Shown here: one piece after another, positions 7,407 through 16,305 of the stretch
Position numbering within the stretch: the stretch's first letter is position 1
Layout: each line of letters starts with the position of its first letter
Origin: Candidatus Harrisonbacteria bacterium
GTDB taxonomy: Bacteria; Patescibacteriota; Minisyncoccia; UBA6257; WO2-44-18
Length of the DNA: 35,418 bases
Reading direction: 5' to 3'
NCBI GenBank assembly: GCA_016182295.1
Contig: JACOXP010000010.1
Coordinates: 1 to 35,418, forward strand
The notes under the pieces: model-generated
The model's input: the letters and a program-made list of their open reading frames with translations, nothing else
What the model was told of the DNA's origin: nothing
Database searches by the model: none
Program-made: the position numbers and the translations under genes

Positions 7407-7802
7407 ATGCCGAAAATTCTTTCGGCCGCCGATGACAAGGGTGTAATTTCTTACTATCCAATCCACGATGATTGTGAGTGTGAGATTTACGCCAGTCAGC
7501 CGGAAGTATTTTGCCTGCGAGTCGCAAAATCCGATGGAATTGTTGTCAAGCGGCTTCAGGAAAAAGATGCGGAAGAGCTTGCCATCGGTGTGTGCGCCGG
7601 TTTGATCGAGCTCGCCACCAGAGCCAAGCAGTATTTTGGCGAGGTCTACAGCGAGGACAACTGCCTGATTGCTTACGTGACAATCGAACGCGATGCCGTA
7701 GGCTATCTTACCTCTGTTGTGGTTAGATCATTTTGTAAGTGCATTCAAGACTTACAAATCGATCTTTTCCGTTCGTCGCTGCCCTCCCCGAGCCTCAACT
7801 AG
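7407..7802 (+). CDS. Hypothetical protein
   Basis: 131 aa ORF; Shine-Dalgarno aaggaggg; followed by a terminator. Confidence 0.7.
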   Translation: MPKILSAADDKGVISYYPIHDDCECEIYASQPEVFCLRVAKSDGIVVKRLQEKDAEELAIGVCAGLIELATRAKQYFGEVYSEDNCLIAYVTIERDAVGYLTSVVVRSFCKCIQDLQIDLFRSSLPSPSLN

Positions 7803-7808
7803 AGGCCC

Positions 7809-7836
7809 AATGCCGCTGTTCCCAACAGCGGCATTT
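7809..7836 (+). terminator. Terminator hairpin
   Basis: aatgccgctgttcccaacagcggcattt. Confidence 0.75.
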
Positions 7837-7894
7837 GATTTTGCGCGGTTTATTGCGGTAAAATAATTAAAGATTTTTAAGAAAGGAATACGGT

Positions 7895-8365
7895 ATGAAG
7901 AAACTCGCGCTCTATTGCTTGACGGTTGCTTTGTTTGCTTCCTGCGGACGCGAAGAAGAAAAAATTCGAAAAGATGACAAAATTCAAGAAAAAGAAGCTC
8001 CTAAATCAGAAAAGATTGTTTCCGAGAAAGAAAATTCTAAAATTGAGCTTCCGATCATCGATGCTTTTAGCCCAACGTGGGATGATTATATTCTTTTTGA
8101 AGTTTTAGAGCATTATAAAGAATCGCTCAGTTGGCATTATAGAGTACCGGCGTTTAATGTTTCGGTTGAGTTTAGAAAAGATATGCGTGATTATACTTCT
8201 GTTTTATTAATTAATAAAAAATCCAATGACGCTGAAGCGGCCATTATTCTTGTTCCGAAAAAAGAGGATGTTGAAATTTGGGGAAAATGGATAGACGTGA
8301 TCAAGAAACGAGTAGAAGAAAAATTGGGAAGATACAGACCCCAAAGAATTCTTCCCAAAGAATAA
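7895..8365 (+). CDS. Small lipoprotein (paralogue of the 9558-10022 product)
   Basis: MKKLALYCLTVALFASCG lipobox; C-terminal AAIILVPKKEDVEIWGKWID motif. Confidence 0.8.
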   Translation: MKKLALYCLTVALFASCGREEEKIRKDDKIQEKEAPKSEKIVSEKENSKIELPIIDAFSPTWDDYILFEVLEHYKESLSWHYRVPAFNVSVEFRKDMRDYTSVLLINKKSNDAEAAIILVPKKEDVEIWGKWIDVIKKRVEEKLGRYRPQRILPKE

Positions 8366-8390
8366 CCCCGACCCAATCGGGGTTTTTTTA
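8366..8390 (+). terminator. Terminator
   Basis: aaccccgacccaatcggggttttttt. Confidence 0.8.
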
Positions 8391-8405
8391 TGATATAATT
8401 TCGAT

Positions 8406-8753
8406 ATGGAAATAAGGATTATTAAGATCCCCATCGAGCGTCACGAGCTATTGGAAATTGCAAATGAAACATTTGGCGAATTGATTAAGGCGGTTGTGGA
8501 TATAGAAAAAAGCGTTATGGCAATCGGCGGAGAATTGCACTCCGACGAGGAAGTTTTATTGACGGAAAACGAAGGGTCTAAAAGAGAAAATACTTGGGGT
8601 ATCAATCTTTATCCCAAAAAAGATGGCGATGACTGGATTGAATTTGATTCGATGATTAATATTAAACCGCAATACGATAATCGTTCTCGTGATGTTGAAG
8701 ATCCAGAAATTCGAAAAAAGATAAAATCTGTCGTCAATGCGTTAATAACGTAA
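8406..8753 (+). CDS. DUF5674 family protein
   Basis: AVVDIEKSVMAIGGELHSDEEVLL...WGINLYP...IEFDSMINIKP...NRSRDVEDPEIRKKI resembles DUF5674 proteins as recalled. Confidence 0.8.
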   Translation: MEIRIIKIPIERHELLEIANETFGELIKAVVDIEKSVMAIGGELHSDEEVLLTENEGSKRENTWGINLYPKKDGDDWIEFDSMINIKPQYDNRSRDVEDPEIRKKIKSVVNALIT

Positions 8754-8757
8754 AAGT

Positions 8758-9084
8758 ATGATACGACATAAATCTTTGGCTGCCGGGGGATGGCAGAAGC
8801 TTTCCTTGGCCGAACAACTTGGCAATATAGGCAGCGAAATCGGTCGGGCAAAGCGTTGGCAGGAAAAAGATCAAAAGCTTTTTCACGAAGCCGTTGATCG
8901 GTCCTTGGAGCTCTTCGATCTTACCCTGGAAGATCCGCGCTGGAAAGGACGCAGGCGGGAAATAGAAATAGCAAGAGAAGTATTTTGCGAAATCATTTTT
9001 GGAGAAAATAAATACCACTCCTCTCTTCCGGATCTATTGCGTTATTTTGATCAGTTTGCCTACGCCGCCCGTCTGCGCGTCTGA
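8758..9084 (+). CDS. Small conserved alpha-helical protein of the type common in CPR genomes
   Basis: SLAAGGWQKLSLAEQLGNIGSEIGRAKRW...LELFDLTLEDPRW; starts 4 nt after the DUF5674 stop. Confidence 0.7.
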   Translation: MIRHKSLAAGGWQKLSLAEQLGNIGSEIGRAKRWQEKDQKLFHEAVDRSLELFDLTLEDPRWKGRRREIEIAREVFCEIIFGENKYHSSLPDLLRYFDQFAYAARLRV

Positions 9085-9181
9085 AAGAAAACACCCCCAT
9101 TGCTTGACTGCGAGGTATTAAATATTAGATACTGGACTCTAGGTACTGAATTTGTATTGTTCTTTAAGAAAGGAATACGGT

Positions 9182-9466
9182 ATGAGGCGTTTCGTAAATG
9201 CGGTCAAGGTTGTTTATTTAACCGCCGCTTTAATTTCTTGTTTGGTTATTGGTTTGCAAATATTGTTTTTTGTAGGAATTACCATTTTGTCAGAATTTGG
9301 CATTGTTTCGAATGGAGAAATTGATACGCTTTTTGGTTTTGAATTGCTTAAGCATTTTCAAAAAATTGGGATGGTTAGCGCAATAATTATTTCCCCCCTC
9401 TGTGTTTATATTGGTGCCAGACTGGGAAAGAAAGCCGCAGAATCGATATCTCATACCAAGACTTAA
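9182..9466 (+). CDS. Small membrane protein
   Basis: MRRFVNAVKVVYLTAALISCLVIGLQILFFVGI; Shine-Dalgarno gaaagga; start moved from 9152 to the M after the SD. Confidence 0.65.
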   Translation: MRRFVNAVKVVYLTAALISCLVIGLQILFFVGITILSEFGIVSNGEIDTLFGFELLKHFQKIGMVSAIIISPLCVYIGARLGKKAAESISHTKT

Positions 9467-9496
9467 TCGTGCCCGTTATCAAGGTTGAAAAAAATA

Positions 9497-9519
9497 ACCC
9501 CGACTCAATCGGGGTTTTT
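9497..9519 (+). terminator. Terminator
   Basis: accccgactcaatcggggttttt. Confidence 0.8.
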
Positions 9520-9557
9520 GCATACTTCGTCGGTTTTTTTTAGTACACGTTGTCATA

Positions 9558-10022
9558 TTAAGGCACAAAACGCCTTGGAACGTAAATGGGATCGTTCCTT
9601 TTTGCCTTTCGGTTAATCAACCAGGTCCGCCATTTTTCAGAGTCGCTTTCATTGGGAGCCAGAATAACGGCCGAAGAGTAATCGGGATCGAAGATCAGGA
9701 AAGTTTTGCCTACTAGTTTTACCAGAAGGTATCCTCGTTTTTGAGGATCTACGGCGACAGTCACATTGTCCCAGTCTACTAAATAATATTCAGCTTCGTA
9801 ATCATTCTTGATTACGGAAAAGTGCAGATAATTCCTATCATAGGTATACATCCCATGCAGAGGCGCCTCTTTATTAGTAAAAGGAAGGGGTCTTCCCGGT
9901 AGGACATAGCAACCCATTACAGATCCGAATAAACTTGTTAGACACCACATTAAGATGACTACCCACCATCGCACACCAGAAGGTTTCTGGCTTGGCTCCG
10001 TCCCGTTTTTTTCCTCCGTCAT
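9558..10022 (-). CDS. Small membrane-anchored protein (paralogue of the 7895-8365 lipoprotein)
   Basis: One N-terminal TM segment; SSAVILAPNESDSEKWRTWLINRK aligns to the 7895 product; SD GAGGTG. Confidence 0.75.
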   Translation of the reverse strand: MTEEKNGTEPSQKPSGVRWWVVILMWCLTSLFGSVMGCYVLPGRPLPFTNKEAPLHGMYTYDRNYLHFSVIKNDYEAEYYLVDWDNVTVAVDPQKRGYLLVKLVGKTFLIFDPDYSSAVILAPNESDSEKWRTWLINRKAKRNDPIYVPRRFVP

Positions 10023-10086
10023 TTTTCACCTCACAAAGAACAATCACATTATATCAAAGATGGTTTGTAATACAATCTTAGAGTTT

Positions 10087-10116
10087 ACCCCCACACCAAA
10101 ATTTTGGTGTGGGGGT
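10087..10116. promoter_or_regulatory. Perfect 30-bp palindrome upstream of the ribonucleotide reductase gene
   Basis: ACCCCCACACCAAAA|TTTTGGTGTGGGGGT. Confidence 0.8.
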
Positions 10117-10125
10117 TTATCCACA
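10117..10125 (+). promoter_or_regulatory. DnaA-box-like site
   Basis: TTATCCACA exact consensus. Confidence 0.45.
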
Positions 10126-10195
10126 GAAATTTTTTTTAAAAAGCTACCCAATATGCTATTGTTGTTGCTATTATTAAATTATAAATTACTTCAGC

Positions 10196-12436
10196 ATGCC
10201 TCCATTTGGATCAATTAGAAAAAGAGACGGCCGAATCGTTCCCTGGGACCAAAGCCGCATCACTAACGCCGTTTTAAAGGCCCTTAAAACCACCGGAGAG
10301 GGCGAAGAGCAGGATGCGCGACGAATTTCCGACAAAGTTGTCAAGGAATTACAGAAAAAATACCGGCCAGACAAGGTTTTAGGCATCGAAGAGATCCAAG
10401 ATGTGGTAGAGGAGATGCTGGTAGTGATGGATTATCCCAAAACCACCAAGGCCTACATCCTTTATCGCCGCGATCGGGCGGAAATTCGCGAGCAAAAGAA
10501 AGAAATTCCGGAGCATGTCAAGAAACTTGCCGCCGAAAGCAAGAAGTATTTCCGGAACCCGTTGTCAGAATTCGTTTATTACCGCACTTACTCCCGCTGG
10601 ATAGACGAAGAGGGCCGCCGCGAGACCTGGATTGAGACGGTTGATCGCTATATCAATTTTATGAAAGAAAACCTCGGCAATTCTTTGGAAGAAAAAGAAT
10701 ATGCCGATTTGCGGGAAGCGATTTTAAAGCAGGAGGTGATGCCGTCAATGCGTTTGATGTGGTCGGCGGGCCAAGCCGCGGCCAAAACCAACGTATCCGC
10801 CTACAACTGCTCGTTTATAGCGCCTTCAAAACTCGAAGATTTTGCGGAGATTATGTATTTATTGATGTGCGGAACCGGCGTCGGTTTTTCCGTGGAACAG
10901 CAGACAGTTCAAAAACTGCCGCAAATTCAGAGGCAAACCGACAAAGTTTTATCGACTTACGTCATCGAAGACAGCAAGGAGGGCTGGGGCGACGCTCTAA
11001 CCATTGGTTTAAGGACTTGGTTTAGCGGCAAAGATATAAAATTCGATTTTTCCAAACTCAGGCCGTTAGGATCGCGGCTTAAGACCATGGGAGGCAAAAG
11101 CTCCGGTCCGGGTCCGCTGATAGCGCTTTTGGATTTCTCCAGAAAAAAAATTATGGCGAAGCAGGGGAGTCGATTGAGCCCGATAGATGTTCACGACATC
11201 ATTTGCAAGATTGGCGAAGTAGTGGTGATGGGCGGCGTTCGCCGCAGCGCTTTGCTTTCGCTTTCCGATCTCAACGACGAGGAAATGCGTCTTGCCAAAA
11301 CCGGCCAGTTTTATCTCACCGAACCGCAGCGCGCCATGGCCAATAATTCCGCCGCCTATAACGAAAAACCGAGTGCCAGCCAGTTTTTGGATGAATGGAT
11401 AGCTTTGGCTAAAAGCGGCACGGGAGAACGGGGTATTTTCAACCGCGGCGGCCTTAAATCTCAACTTCCGTCCAGGCGCTGGAAAATTTTTCAGGATCAC
11501 TGGGCAACTAGCGGCACAAATCCTTGTGGTGAAATTATTTTGCGCAGTAAGCAATTCTGCAACTTGACTGAAGTTGTGGCGAGGCAGGACGACACCAGGG
11601 AATCCCTGCTTAAAAAAACTCGTCTGGCGACCATAATGGGCACTTATCAATCGTCTTTGACCAATTTCCCGTATCTCTCCAAGGAATGGAAGAAAAATTG
11701 CGAAGAAGAACGGCTTTTAGGCGTTTCCATTACCGGGCAGTGGGATTCGCCGGTTGTGCGCGATCCGCAAGTTCTGGCCGCGATGCGAGCGGAATCCGTT
11801 AAAACCAACGAAGTTTACGCTAAAAAGATGGGCATCAGCCCGTCAGCGGCTATTACCTGCGTTAAGCCGTCCGGCACGGTTTCCCAGCTTGTGGATTCCG
11901 CTTCCGGTCTTCATCCGCGCCACGCCGCCTATTATATCCGCCGCATCCGCATTGCCGGAACCGACGCCCTTTTCCAGATGCTTAAAGACCAAAAAGTTAA
12001 TTATTATCCGGAAGTCGGGCAAAACGTGGAAAGCGCCACCACTTATGTTTTGGAATTTCCAGTGAAAGCGCCTAAAGATTCCGTTTTCCGCAACGACATT
12101 TCCGCCATTGACCAGTTAAAATACTGGAAAGTGGTTAAAGAAAATTTTACCGAGCATAATCCGTCAGTGACTATTTCCATAAGCAACGACGAATGGATCT
12201 CGGTGGCTAACTGGCTTTACGAAAACTGGGATATGATCGGCGGCCTTTCTTTTCTGCCGCGCAACGATCATGTTTACGCGCTGGCGCCTTACGAGGAAAT
12301 TGACGAAGAGCGTTACAAAAAAATGGTTTCCGTTTTTCCCAACGTGGATTTTTCCCAGATTCTTATTTACGAAAAAGCGGACGAAACGCAAGGCGCCAAA
12401 GAATTGGCTTGCGTTGCCGGAGTTTGCGAAATCTAA
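10196..12436 (+). CDS. nrdJ: Ribonucleotide reductase, class II (adenosylcobalamin-dependent)-like, with N-terminal ATP-cone-like region
   Basis: 746 aa; GSIRKRDGRIVPWDQSRITNAV, CNLTEV, NPCGEI, ITCVKPSGTVSQLVDSASGLHPR; C-terminal CVAGVC (Cx4C). Confidence 0.85.
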   Translation: MPPFGSIRKRDGRIVPWDQSRITNAVLKALKTTGEGEEQDARRISDKVVKELQKKYRPDKVLGIEEIQDVVEEMLVVMDYPKTTKAYILYRRDRAEIREQKKEIPEHVKKLAAESKKYFRNPLSEFVYYRTYSRWIDEEGRRETWIETVDRYINFMKENLGNSLEEKEYADLREAILKQEVMPSMRLMWSAGQAAAKTNVSAYNCSFIAPSKLEDFAEIMYLLMCGTGVGFSVEQQTVQKLPQIQRQTDKVLSTYVIEDSKEGWGDALTIGLRTWFSGKDIKFDFSKLRPLGSRLKTMGGKSSGPGPLIALLDFSRKKIMAKQGSRLSPIDVHDIICKIGEVVVMGGVRRSALLSLSDLNDEEMRLAKTGQFYLTEPQRAMANNSAAYNEKPSASQFLDEWIALAKSGTGERGIFNRGGLKSQLPSRRWKIFQDHWATSGTNPCGEIILRSKQFCNLTEVVARQDDTRESLLKKTRLATIMGTYQSSLTNFPYLSKEWKKNCEEERLLGVSITGQWDSPVVRDPQVLAAMRAESVKTNEVYAKKMGISPSAAITCVKPSGTVSQLVDSASGLHPRHAAYYIRRIRIAGTDALFQMLKDQKVNYYPEVGQNVESATTYVLEFPVKAPKDSVFRNDISAIDQLKYWKVVKENFTEHNPSVTISISNDEWISVANWLYENWDMIGGLSFLPRNDHVYALAPYEEIDEERYKKMVSVFPNVDFSQILIYEKADETQGAKELACVAGVCEI

Positions 12437-13158
12437 AACTCTCTCCGCTGTTTAGATTTTTTGATGATGGCGAAAGCTTGCTCGGCCGTGTCCACGACGT
12501 TGTAGAGTTTTACGTCTTCCGGATCGATAGTTTTATATTCTTTGAGCAGTTTATCCCGCAACCATTGGTCAATGGCTCCCCAGAAGTTTTTTCCAACCAA
12601 AATAATCGGCACTTTCGTGTAAATCTTTTTGGTTTGCACGAGAGTTAAAATCTCAAAAACTTCATCGAGAGTCCCGTAACCGCCGGGGAAAAACACATAG
12701 GCCTGAGCGGAAAAAGAAAGCATTACTTTTCTGGTGAAGAAGTAGTAAAAGCCGCGTCCTTTTCTAACCCACGGATTGACGCGCTGTTCATAAGGCAGTT
12801 GAATGTTCAGACCGACGGAATCGCTTTTACCTTCGGAAGCGCCCCTGTTGCCCGCTTCCATAATGCCCGGACCGCCACCAGTAATGATGGAAAAACCGGC
12901 ATTGCTCATCATTCGGCCGAGTTTTCTGGCTTCTTTATACCAGCGATCGGTTTCTTTGAAGCGAGCCGAGCCGAAAATGGTAACGGTTTTTTTGAAATCC
13001 GCGAGAAATTGAAAACCCTCGACGAATTCCGCCATTATCCGGAAAATCCGCCAATGGAAAGAGTGCCGCCAATCGTGAGGATGCTTCGGCGTTGGCAGAT
13101 CTTTCGCCGGAACCATTAAATTCCGCTTCTGTTTATCGTTATTTTTATTCTTAGACAT
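12433..13158 (-). CDS. LOG family / TIGR00730 Rossmann-fold protein
   Basis: TGGGPGIMEAGNRGA and FFPGGYGTLDEVFEILT motifs. Confidence 0.92.
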   Translation of the reverse strand: MSKNKNNDKQKRNLMVPAKDLPTPKHPHDWRHSFHWRIFRIMAEFVEGFQFLADFKKTVTIFGSARFKETDRWYKEARKLGRMMSNAGFSIITGGGPGIMEAGNRGASEGKSDSVGLNIQLPYEQRVNPWVRKGRGFYYFFTRKVMLSFSAQAYVFFPGGYGTLDEVFEILTLVQTKKIYTKVPIILVGKNFWGAIDQWLRDKLLKEYKTIDPEDVKLYNVVDTAEQAFAIIKKSKQRREF

Positions 13159-13189
13159 TGTTATTAATTATACTATAATTAATATAAAC

Positions 13190-14395
13190 ATGCAGGACTT
13201 AAAATTTTCAGCAGAGGTTAAATCGGCTCCGCCTAAGGCGTTGCTTGACTATGTTAAATCTTTAAAAACGGTTCCGGCTGACGACCCCCGGAGCTTTATT
13301 CAGGCGTCGTCCGATGAAAAAATGATGGCGGTGATTTTCGAAGCCGCCAACCGTTACCGAGGTTTTAACCCCAAAAACGTGGTTTTAATCGGTATCGGCG
13401 GTTCCAATCTGGGCGCTTTGGCTATTTACAGCGCCTTAAAGCAAAAGGGCGCCGGAGAAATCCTTTTTGTCGACACAATCGATTCCAGAAACCTTGAACG
13501 GATTTTGGGGAAAATAGACAAAACCAGCTTGATAGTCATTGTTTCCAAGTCCGGAACCACTGCCGAGACCATAGCCAACGCCGCGGCGATTTTGGACCGT
13601 TTTCCCGGCAATAAAGCGGTTGCCATTACCGACGCCGGTTCCAAACTTTGGCGTTGGGCGGAGAAACGGGGATTGGAACACTTGGAAATTCCCAAAGCTG
13701 TCGGCGGCCGGTTCTCCACCTTCACGGCAGTCGGTCTTTTCCCGTTGGCGGTTGCCGGTATCGACATTAAGAAATTGATAATCGGCGTCAAAAAAGCCAC
13801 CGACGTTTGTTTGCTGGAAGATTCGTCTCAAAATCCGGCTCTCGTTTCAGCTTTAGCCATTTATGAAAATTATAAAAAGGGGCAGACGATTTACGATCTT
13901 TTTATTTTCGAACCGGATTTAGAAATGATTGGAAAATATTGCCGCCAGCTCATCGGTGAAAGTTTGGGCAAGGACGGCAAGGGAATTACCCCGACGGTTT
14001 CCATCGGCACCGCCGATCTCCATTCAGTCGGCCAGCTGTATTTAGGCGGCCCGAAAGATAAATTTACGACATTTCTCTCTGTTAAAAATCACGGCGCCGA
14101 TTTCGTCATTCCCAATAAAACCAGTATCGCCGAATTAGTGCCCGATCTCGCGGAAAAAAAATTCAGCGAAGCGCTCGCGGCGACTTTAAATGGGGTAAAA
14201 GCCGCGTATCGAAAAAAAGACCTGCCGTTTTCCGCGATAGAACTGGCGGAAATCTCCGAAGGAACCATCGGCGCTTTTCTGGCGATGAAAATGCTGGAGA
14301 CGGTGTATTTGGGGAAACTTCTGAACGTAAACGCTTTTGACCAACCAGCGGTGGAATCGTATAAAGAAGAAACCAGAAAACTCTTATCTAAATGA
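13190..14395 (+). CDS. pgi: Glucose-6-phosphate isomerase
   Basis: LIGIGGSNLGALAIYSAL, IVSKSGTTAETIA, GGRFSTFTAVGLFPLA. Confidence 0.92.
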   Translation: MQDLKFSAEVKSAPPKALLDYVKSLKTVPADDPRSFIQASSDEKMMAVIFEAANRYRGFNPKNVVLIGIGGSNLGALAIYSALKQKGAGEILFVDTIDSRNLERILGKIDKTSLIVIVSKSGTTAETIANAAAILDRFPGNKAVAITDAGSKLWRWAEKRGLEHLEIPKAVGGRFSTFTAVGLFPLAVAGIDIKKLIIGVKKATDVCLLEDSSQNPALVSALAIYENYKKGQTIYDLFIFEPDLEMIGKYCRQLIGESLGKDGKGITPTVSIGTADLHSVGQLYLGGPKDKFTTFLSVKNHGADFVIPNKTSIAELVPDLAEKKFSEALAATLNGVKAAYRKKDLPFSAIELAEISEGTIGAFLAMKMLETVYLGKLLNVNAFDQPAVESYKEETRKLLSK

Positions 14396-15096
14396 CCGTC
14401 CCAATTCTTTCAGTTAAGAATCTCAACGTTCGGTTTGACAGTAAATCGATTATTGAAAATCTTTCTTTTGATATTCAAAAAGGCGAAGTTATGGCGATTA
14501 TCGGCCCGAACGGCGCCGGTAAAACCGTGCTCTTTCGCGCCTTGTTGGGCCTTATTCCCAGCGACGGGCGGATTGAATGGCCAAAGAACATAAAAATCGG
14601 TTACGTGCCGCAAAAACTGGCGGTGGACGAGGATTTGCCGCTTTCCGTGATGGAGTTTTTGAGATTCAAAGGCGCTTCCGACGAAGAGATTTACGAAGCG
14701 CTGGAGGCCGTCGGTTTTCTCAAAGGCCATGATTTTTTAAGATCTCGTCTCGGAAATGTTTCCGGAGGGGAATTTCAGAGAATAATGATCGCCTACGCGC
14801 TGATTAACCACCCCGATATTTTATTATTTGACGAGCCGACGGCCGGAGTGGACATCGGCGGAGAAGAAACGATTTATTCGCTTCTGGAACGGCTTCATCA
14901 AAAAGAAAACCTGACGATACTTCTTATCACCCACGACCTTAACATCATTTATCGTTATGCCAAAAAGGCGCTTTGCTTGAATCGTGAAAAAGTTTGTTTC
15001 GGCGTCCCAAAAGAAGTATTGAGTCCGGAAATTTTAGAGAAATTATACGGCGCCAAAATCGGCGTTTATGAACATAATGGAGAACATACTCACTAA
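14392..15096 (+). CDS. ABC transporter ATP-binding protein (ZnuC/MntB-like)
   Basis: Walker A IGPNGAGKT, signature NVSGGEFQR, Walker B ILLFDEPTAGVD; ATGA overlap with pgi. Confidence 0.93.
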   Translation: MTVPILSVKNLNVRFDSKSIIENLSFDIQKGEVMAIIGPNGAGKTVLFRALLGLIPSDGRIEWPKNIKIGYVPQKLAVDEDLPLSVMEFLRFKGASDEEIYEALEAVGFLKGHDFLRSRLGNVSGGEFQRIMIAYALINHPDILLFDEPTAGVDIGGEETIYSLLERLHQKENLTILLITHDLNIIYRYAKKALCLNREKVCFGVPKEVLSPEILEKLYGAKIGVYEHNGEHTH

Positions 15097-15865
15097 TCAA
15101 ACTTTGTTTATAAGTTTAGTCGTCGGTTTGTTTGTCGGCGCCGCTTCCGGTTATTTGGGATCGGTAATGGTTTTAAAACGGCTGGCTCTGGTCGGCGACG
15201 CGCTTTCCCACGTGGCTTTGCCCGGTATCGGCATCGCCCTTCTTTTGGAAATAAATCCCTTTGTCGGCGCTTTCGCGGCGCTCTTTATCGGGACGTTGCT
15301 GGTCTGGGGAATCGAACGGATTACCACGGTTCCGGTGGAAGCGATTGTCGGCATTATTTTTTCCGTTTCCTTGGCCGTCGGTCTTTTGGTAACGCCGGAG
15401 CCAGAATTGTTGGAAGCTCTGTTTGGAGACATTTCCGCCGTTAGTCCAATCGACGGGATTTTGGCGGTCGCGCTGTCTGTCTTGGTCGTCGCCGCGATGA
15501 TGGCGATAAAAAGGAAAATGCTTTTAGGAATTGTCTCCGAAGATTTCGCCAAAGCCCAGAATATAAAAATCGGCGTTCTGAATCTTTTATTTTTGATTTT
15601 AGTGGCGATTGTGGTTGCCTTGGGCGTGAAAGTGGTCGTCACTTTGCTGATGGGTTCGCTGGTGATCATACCGGCCGCCGCTTCAAAAAACATCGCCAGG
15701 AGTTTTTCGACTTACGGGATTTTAAGCTTGATTTTAGGTGCGATCAGCGCCGTTGGAGGAATATTGGCCGCCGGCTGGCTTAATTTCGCGCCTGGGCCGT
15801 TGGTAGTTTTAGCAAGCGCCGCCATTTTCTTGGCAACTTTTGCTTTTAGAAGCGGGAGGGCTTAA
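15068..15865 (+). CDS. ABC-3 family metal ABC transporter permease (ZnuB-like)
   Basis: GYLGSVMVLKRLALVGDALSHVALPGIGIALLL; overlaps the ATPase gene. Confidence 0.92.
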   Translation: MNIMENILTNQTLFISLVVGLFVGAASGYLGSVMVLKRLALVGDALSHVALPGIGIALLLEINPFVGAFAALFIGTLLVWGIERITTVPVEAIVGIIFSVSLAVGLLVTPEPELLEALFGDISAVSPIDGILAVALSVLVVAAMMAIKRKMLLGIVSEDFAKAQNIKIGVLNLLFLILVAIVVALGVKVVVTLLMGSLVIIPAAASKNIARSFSTYGILSLILGAISAVGGILAAGWLNFAPGPLVVLASAAIFLATFAFRSGRA

Positions 15866-16301
15866 TCGGAGTTTCTCCGTATAATTCCTTATCTATTTTC
15901 CTGTCAAAACAAAACTTGCCGATTCCGTGCTGCCAGTTTTGCTCGCTGGCGTAGGGCTCCGGAGAAAGGACTCGGGCATTCGGCTGATTTTCCAGGGCGA
16001 AAACCGCGCAGAGAGTAAATTCTTCCGGTCCGCGGACGATGTATTCGTAATCAGCGCCGCTTTCCGGATCTTTGGGAACTACAAAACCGCGAATGCTGTC
16101 TTGAAGTTCGCTCAATACCGACGGCAATCGCTCCTTGTTGATCCAATAATTAAGGATTTCGGACTGAATAATTTGTAAATGCTGGATTCTTTGCTCGTCA
16201 AAACGGCGCAAACGTTCGGTGCCGGGAGATCCAACGATGAAAAAACCGGCGATGACGGACGCCGCTACTACCCCGATTATGCCGTAAGCAAAATACTTCA
16301 T
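15846..16301 (-). CDS. Pseudopilin-like small membrane-anchored protein
   Basis: N-terminal TM then RRFDEQRIQHLQIIQSEILNYWINKERLPSVLSEL...VPKDPESGADYEY. Confidence 0.65.
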   Translation of the reverse strand: MKYFAYGIIGVVAASVIAGFFIVGSPGTERLRRFDEQRIQHLQIIQSEILNYWINKERLPSVLSELQDSIRGFVVPKDPESGADYEYIVRGPEEFTLCAVFALENQPNARVLSPEPYASEQNWQHGIGKFCFDRKIDKELYGETPIKPSRF

Positions 16302-16305
16302 TGTT

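Noticed and set aside
10087-10116. Palindrome as ordinary rho-independent terminator
   Set aside because: Lies between divergent genes and lacks a T-tract on either side.
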